Below, one piece after another: positions 42,032-44,110 of a DNA stretch of 44,110 nt (position 1 is the stretch's first letter; the number at the start of each line of letters is the position of its first letter). The stretch comes from Melioribacteraceae bacterium. Lineage in GTDB: Bacteria; Bacteroidota; Ignavibacteria; Ignavibacteriales; Melioribacteraceae. The position numbers were made by a program, and so were the translations under genes. The notes beneath the pieces were generated by a model, which saw only the letters and a list, made by a program, of their open reading frames with translations, was not told the origin of the DNA and made no database searches. The DNA lies in the NCBI GenBank assembly GCA_016927595.1, contig JAFGMI010000001.1, positions 1 to 44,110 of the forward strand, read 5' to 3'.

Positions 42032-44107
42032 TTACCTGTAAAACATATGTCTGTTATCGACAATGGATGCTTCCTGCTTAATTTGATTCAACCAATTTGT
42101 AAACATTGTACTTTTTTTCTGATTCTGAATTGTATTCCTGATGGAGCTTTTCTGAATTGAATAAGCTGTTGAATCGAATGCCGTTTTATTTGTAACATTT
42201 ATTATGAAGCTTCCACGGCTTCCCATAAATGGTTCTGTGAATTCATTCATCGGGGCTTCGTATGCTTTTTGAACAAATGCATAATCCTTACCAATTTTAG
42301 GAATGGTGCCGGTAAAAGTTATTGAAGTAACCGAATCTAACACAGCTTTGTTATAAACTTCATGTGCAGATTTCATTGTGTTCGTTTGTTTAATTCTATC
42401 GTAAATTTGTCTGGCGATAGAAAGTGATTTTTCTTTTTTCTTTTCTGTTTTTACAAGATTCGTAACGGCATCTTTAACTTCCTCAAGCGGTTTGTAGCCG
42501 CCTTTTATTATTTCAGAGACCATAACAACGGCATAACCCGAAGGAACATTAAAGACAGGGCTTACAGATCCAATGCCGTTTTCAAATGCGAATACTGTAA
42601 GTGCTTTATTTGTTCCGAGACCGGGAATTGTTCTTGCATCTTCTTTAAATCCTGTTGTTTCAATAACATCGTAACCTAGCTCGGATGCTATTTTTTCAAA
42701 TCCTTCGCTATCGGCAAGATATGAAAAATCATTAGCGTTTTCATATAATCTATCGAGTGTTGTATGCGAAGGTTCAATCTTATTTACGATTTTTTCAACA
42801 ACAAATTTTTCACTTATTCTTCCGGTTGTTTTAATTATATGCCATCCGAACTGTGATTTAACCGGTCTTTGAACAACACCGATTCTTCCGCCGAATGCAG
42901 CCTTTTCAAACTCCGGAACCATCATCCCTTTGCCGAACCAGCCAAGGTCGCCGCCCTTTGATCCGCTTCCCGGATCCTGTGAAATCTCCCTGGCTACTTC
43001 TCCGAAATCTTCTCCGCCCTTGGTTACCCTGTTGTAGACTGCCATTGCAAGACTATCGTTGTTTGGATTCTGCGGATCAATACTTACTAAAATGTGGGAT
43101 GCCTTAACCGTTATATCATCTGTTCTGAACTTATCTACCATTCTGTAAACAGCATAGCCCTCGGAAGTCATAAGCGGACCAAGTATATCTCCTGCCGAAG
43201 CATTTACAATAGCATCCTGCGCTTCTGCAGGTATCTGTGAAACCGAAACCGAGTCTTTTTTATACGGCTGATCCGAATATATCTCGACATAAGTCTTAAA
43301 TGAAGAGGTATCTGTACTTAGTTTCGTAACAATATCGTTCAGGTTATTTCTGATGGCTGTTGAATCTCCTTCGGAAGCTTTCTTTCTGAATAATACATAC
43401 TTTACTTTCCGCTGAGGATCAATTTTATAGTTGTCTTTGTTCTCTTCGTAGAAATCTTCAATATCATCCTCTGAAACCTGAGCCGCTGAATCTTCGATAG
43501 TATTAGTATTAACCAATACGTATTTCACATCCATTTTTATGTTCTGCTCAACGTATCTTTGCATTATCTGATCATCACTAATTACGATAGATGCATTTAT
43601 CTGGTCCTGAAGTTTTTTCTGAAGAAGCTCATCTCTTACCTGCTCCTCAACCTGAATCATTGCCTGCTTATTCTGTGGATTATATATCGCAGCTTCATAT
43701 GCTTCCCGGTTAAAGCTGCCGGTAGAATCGACAAAATATTGTGTTACAGATGCCGGGGGATTAGGTCCCAATAAAGCTTCCCTTACTTCCTCGTCGGTTA
43801 CAGTTAAACCCAATTCATCAATCTTCATCCTGAGCAATCTTTGATTTACAAGCAATTGCCATGCGTTTTCACGCAGCATTTCCATTTGATTCTCAGGAAT
43901 TTCCTGTCCAGTCTGATTAACCTGGAACTGTCTGTATTGTTCCAAAACATTTGTAAACTCTTGATAGGTTATATCTTCACCATTTACTGATCCGATATTA
44001 TTGCTTCTCTGCGTTATTATGTCCGTGATTCTCGAATCCGACAAAACCATAAACAGAACAAATAAACCGCCGACGGTTATTATAAACCACGGAGCTAAAC
44101 TCCTCAT
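42032..44107 (-). CDS. PpiD/SurA-type periplasmic chaperone and peptidyl-prolyl isomerase
   Basis: A 691-residue visible frame has an N-terminal transmembrane anchor (PWFIITVGGLFVLFMVLSD, about 6-24) and a SurA_N-like chaperone domain (about 25-180). A parvulin rotamase domain (about 335-430) carries KASHILVSI, SKGGDLGWFGKGMMVPEFE and FGWHIIKT. A long C-terminal extension follows. It assists outer-membrane and periplasmic protein folding from the inner membrane. The frame is still open at the window edge (AGG before the ATG), so the true start may lie further upstream, outside the window. Confidence 0.9.
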   Translation of the reverse strand: MRSLAPWFIITVGGLFVLFMVLSDSRITDIITQRSNNIGSVNGEDITYQEFTNVLEQYRQFQVNQTGQEIPENQMEMLRENAWQLLVNQRLLRMKIDELGLTVTDEEVREALLGPNPPASVTQYFVDSTGSFNREAYEAAIYNPQNKQAMIQVEEQVRDELLQKKLQDQINASIVISDDQIMQRYVEQNIKMDVKYVLVNTNTIEDSAAQVSEDDIEDFYEENKDNYKIDPQRKVKYVLFRKKASEGDSTAIRNNLNDIVTKLSTDTSSFKTYVEIYSDQPYKKDSVSVSQIPAEAQDAIVNASAGDILGPLMTSEGYAVYRMVDKFRTDDITVKASHILVSIDPQNPNNDSLAMAVYNRVTKGGEDFGEVAREISQDPGSGSKGGDLGWFGKGMMVPEFEKAAFGGRIGVVQRPVKSQFGWHIIKTTGRISEKFVVEKIVNKIEPSHTTLDRLYENANDFSYLADSEGFEKIASELGYDVIETTGFKEDARTIPGLGTNKALTVFAFENGIGSVSPVFNVPSGYAVVMVSEIIKGGYKPLEEVKDAVTNLVKTEKKKEKSLSIARQIYDRIKQTNTMKSAHEVYNKAVLDSVTSITFTGTIPKIGKDYAFVQKAYEAPMNEFTEPFMGSRGSFIINVTNKTAFDSTAYSIQKSSIRNTIQNQKKSTMFTNWLNQIKQEASIVDNRHMFYR

Positions 44108-44110
44108 CCT

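Noticed and set aside
1-44110. Mobile elements, CRISPR arrays, toxin-antitoxin pairs and phage genes
   Set aside because: I found no transposase, integrase, direct-repeat spacer array or phage structural gene.

Overview
The window reads as a chromosomal core segment of a member of the Ignavibacteria (Bacteroidota/Chlorobiota group). This is an inference from content. It carries a GWxTD-domain protein, a PEGA-repeat protein with a DUF5683-like tail, a UvrA of the Bacteroidota kind, a tRNA without encoded CCA, AT-rich DNA and many genes with weak Shine-Dalgarno sites. I see no phage, transposase, integrase, CRISPR array or rRNA.

Layout. 1-2693 (minus): a truncated FN3-repeat lipoprotein translationally coupled to a five-PEGA-repeat envelope protein. 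2874-3306: remnant of a TlpA-like thioredoxin gene broken by stops and frameshifts. 3371-3442: tRNA-Lys(CTT) with a recognisable promoter and terminator. 3551-9730 (minus): a tetR-tolC-MFP-RND efflux operon with palindromes at both likely control points. 9936-11384: a BtuF-like metal-chelate binding lipoprotein, then two small overlapping cysteine-containing genes of unknown function. 11551-17959 (plus): a surface-glycan cluster with three glycosyltransferases, a D-glucuronyl C5-epimerase-type protein and an asparagine-synthase-type amidotransferase. 18121-23171: stand-alone genes (YghO-like acyltransferase, diheme cytochrome c, DUF1684 lipoprotein, class C beta-lactamase-like hydrolase with a frameshifted leader, unknown secreted protein). 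23248-31032 (plus): fungal-type cytosine deaminase, rimO, GWxTD protein, PfkB sugar kinase, three-POTRA Omp85 protein, UbiA prenyltransferase, rnhB and yraN. 31208-33843: mlaEFD-type lipid transport operon. 34013-36796: uvrA. 36797-40132 (minus): aroK-aroB-GHL10 glycosidase. 40205-44107: a beta-barrel protein, a bile acid:sodium symporter family transporter and a PpiD/SurA-type chaperone-isomerase that reaches the window edge.

Envelope biology dominates: efflux, lipid transport, Omp85, a periplasmic folding factor, a surface polysaccharide and many lipoproteins. The most promising lead for something undescribed is the glycan cluster, where a GlcA C5-epimerase homologue sits 3 bp upstream of an amidotransferase with both catalytic halves intact. 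That suggests an epimerised, possibly amidated, uronic-acid polymer. Other leads are the divided TetR operators, the decayed thioredoxin gene, the frameshifted lipoprotein leader and a terminator embedded in the 3' end of an opposing gene.
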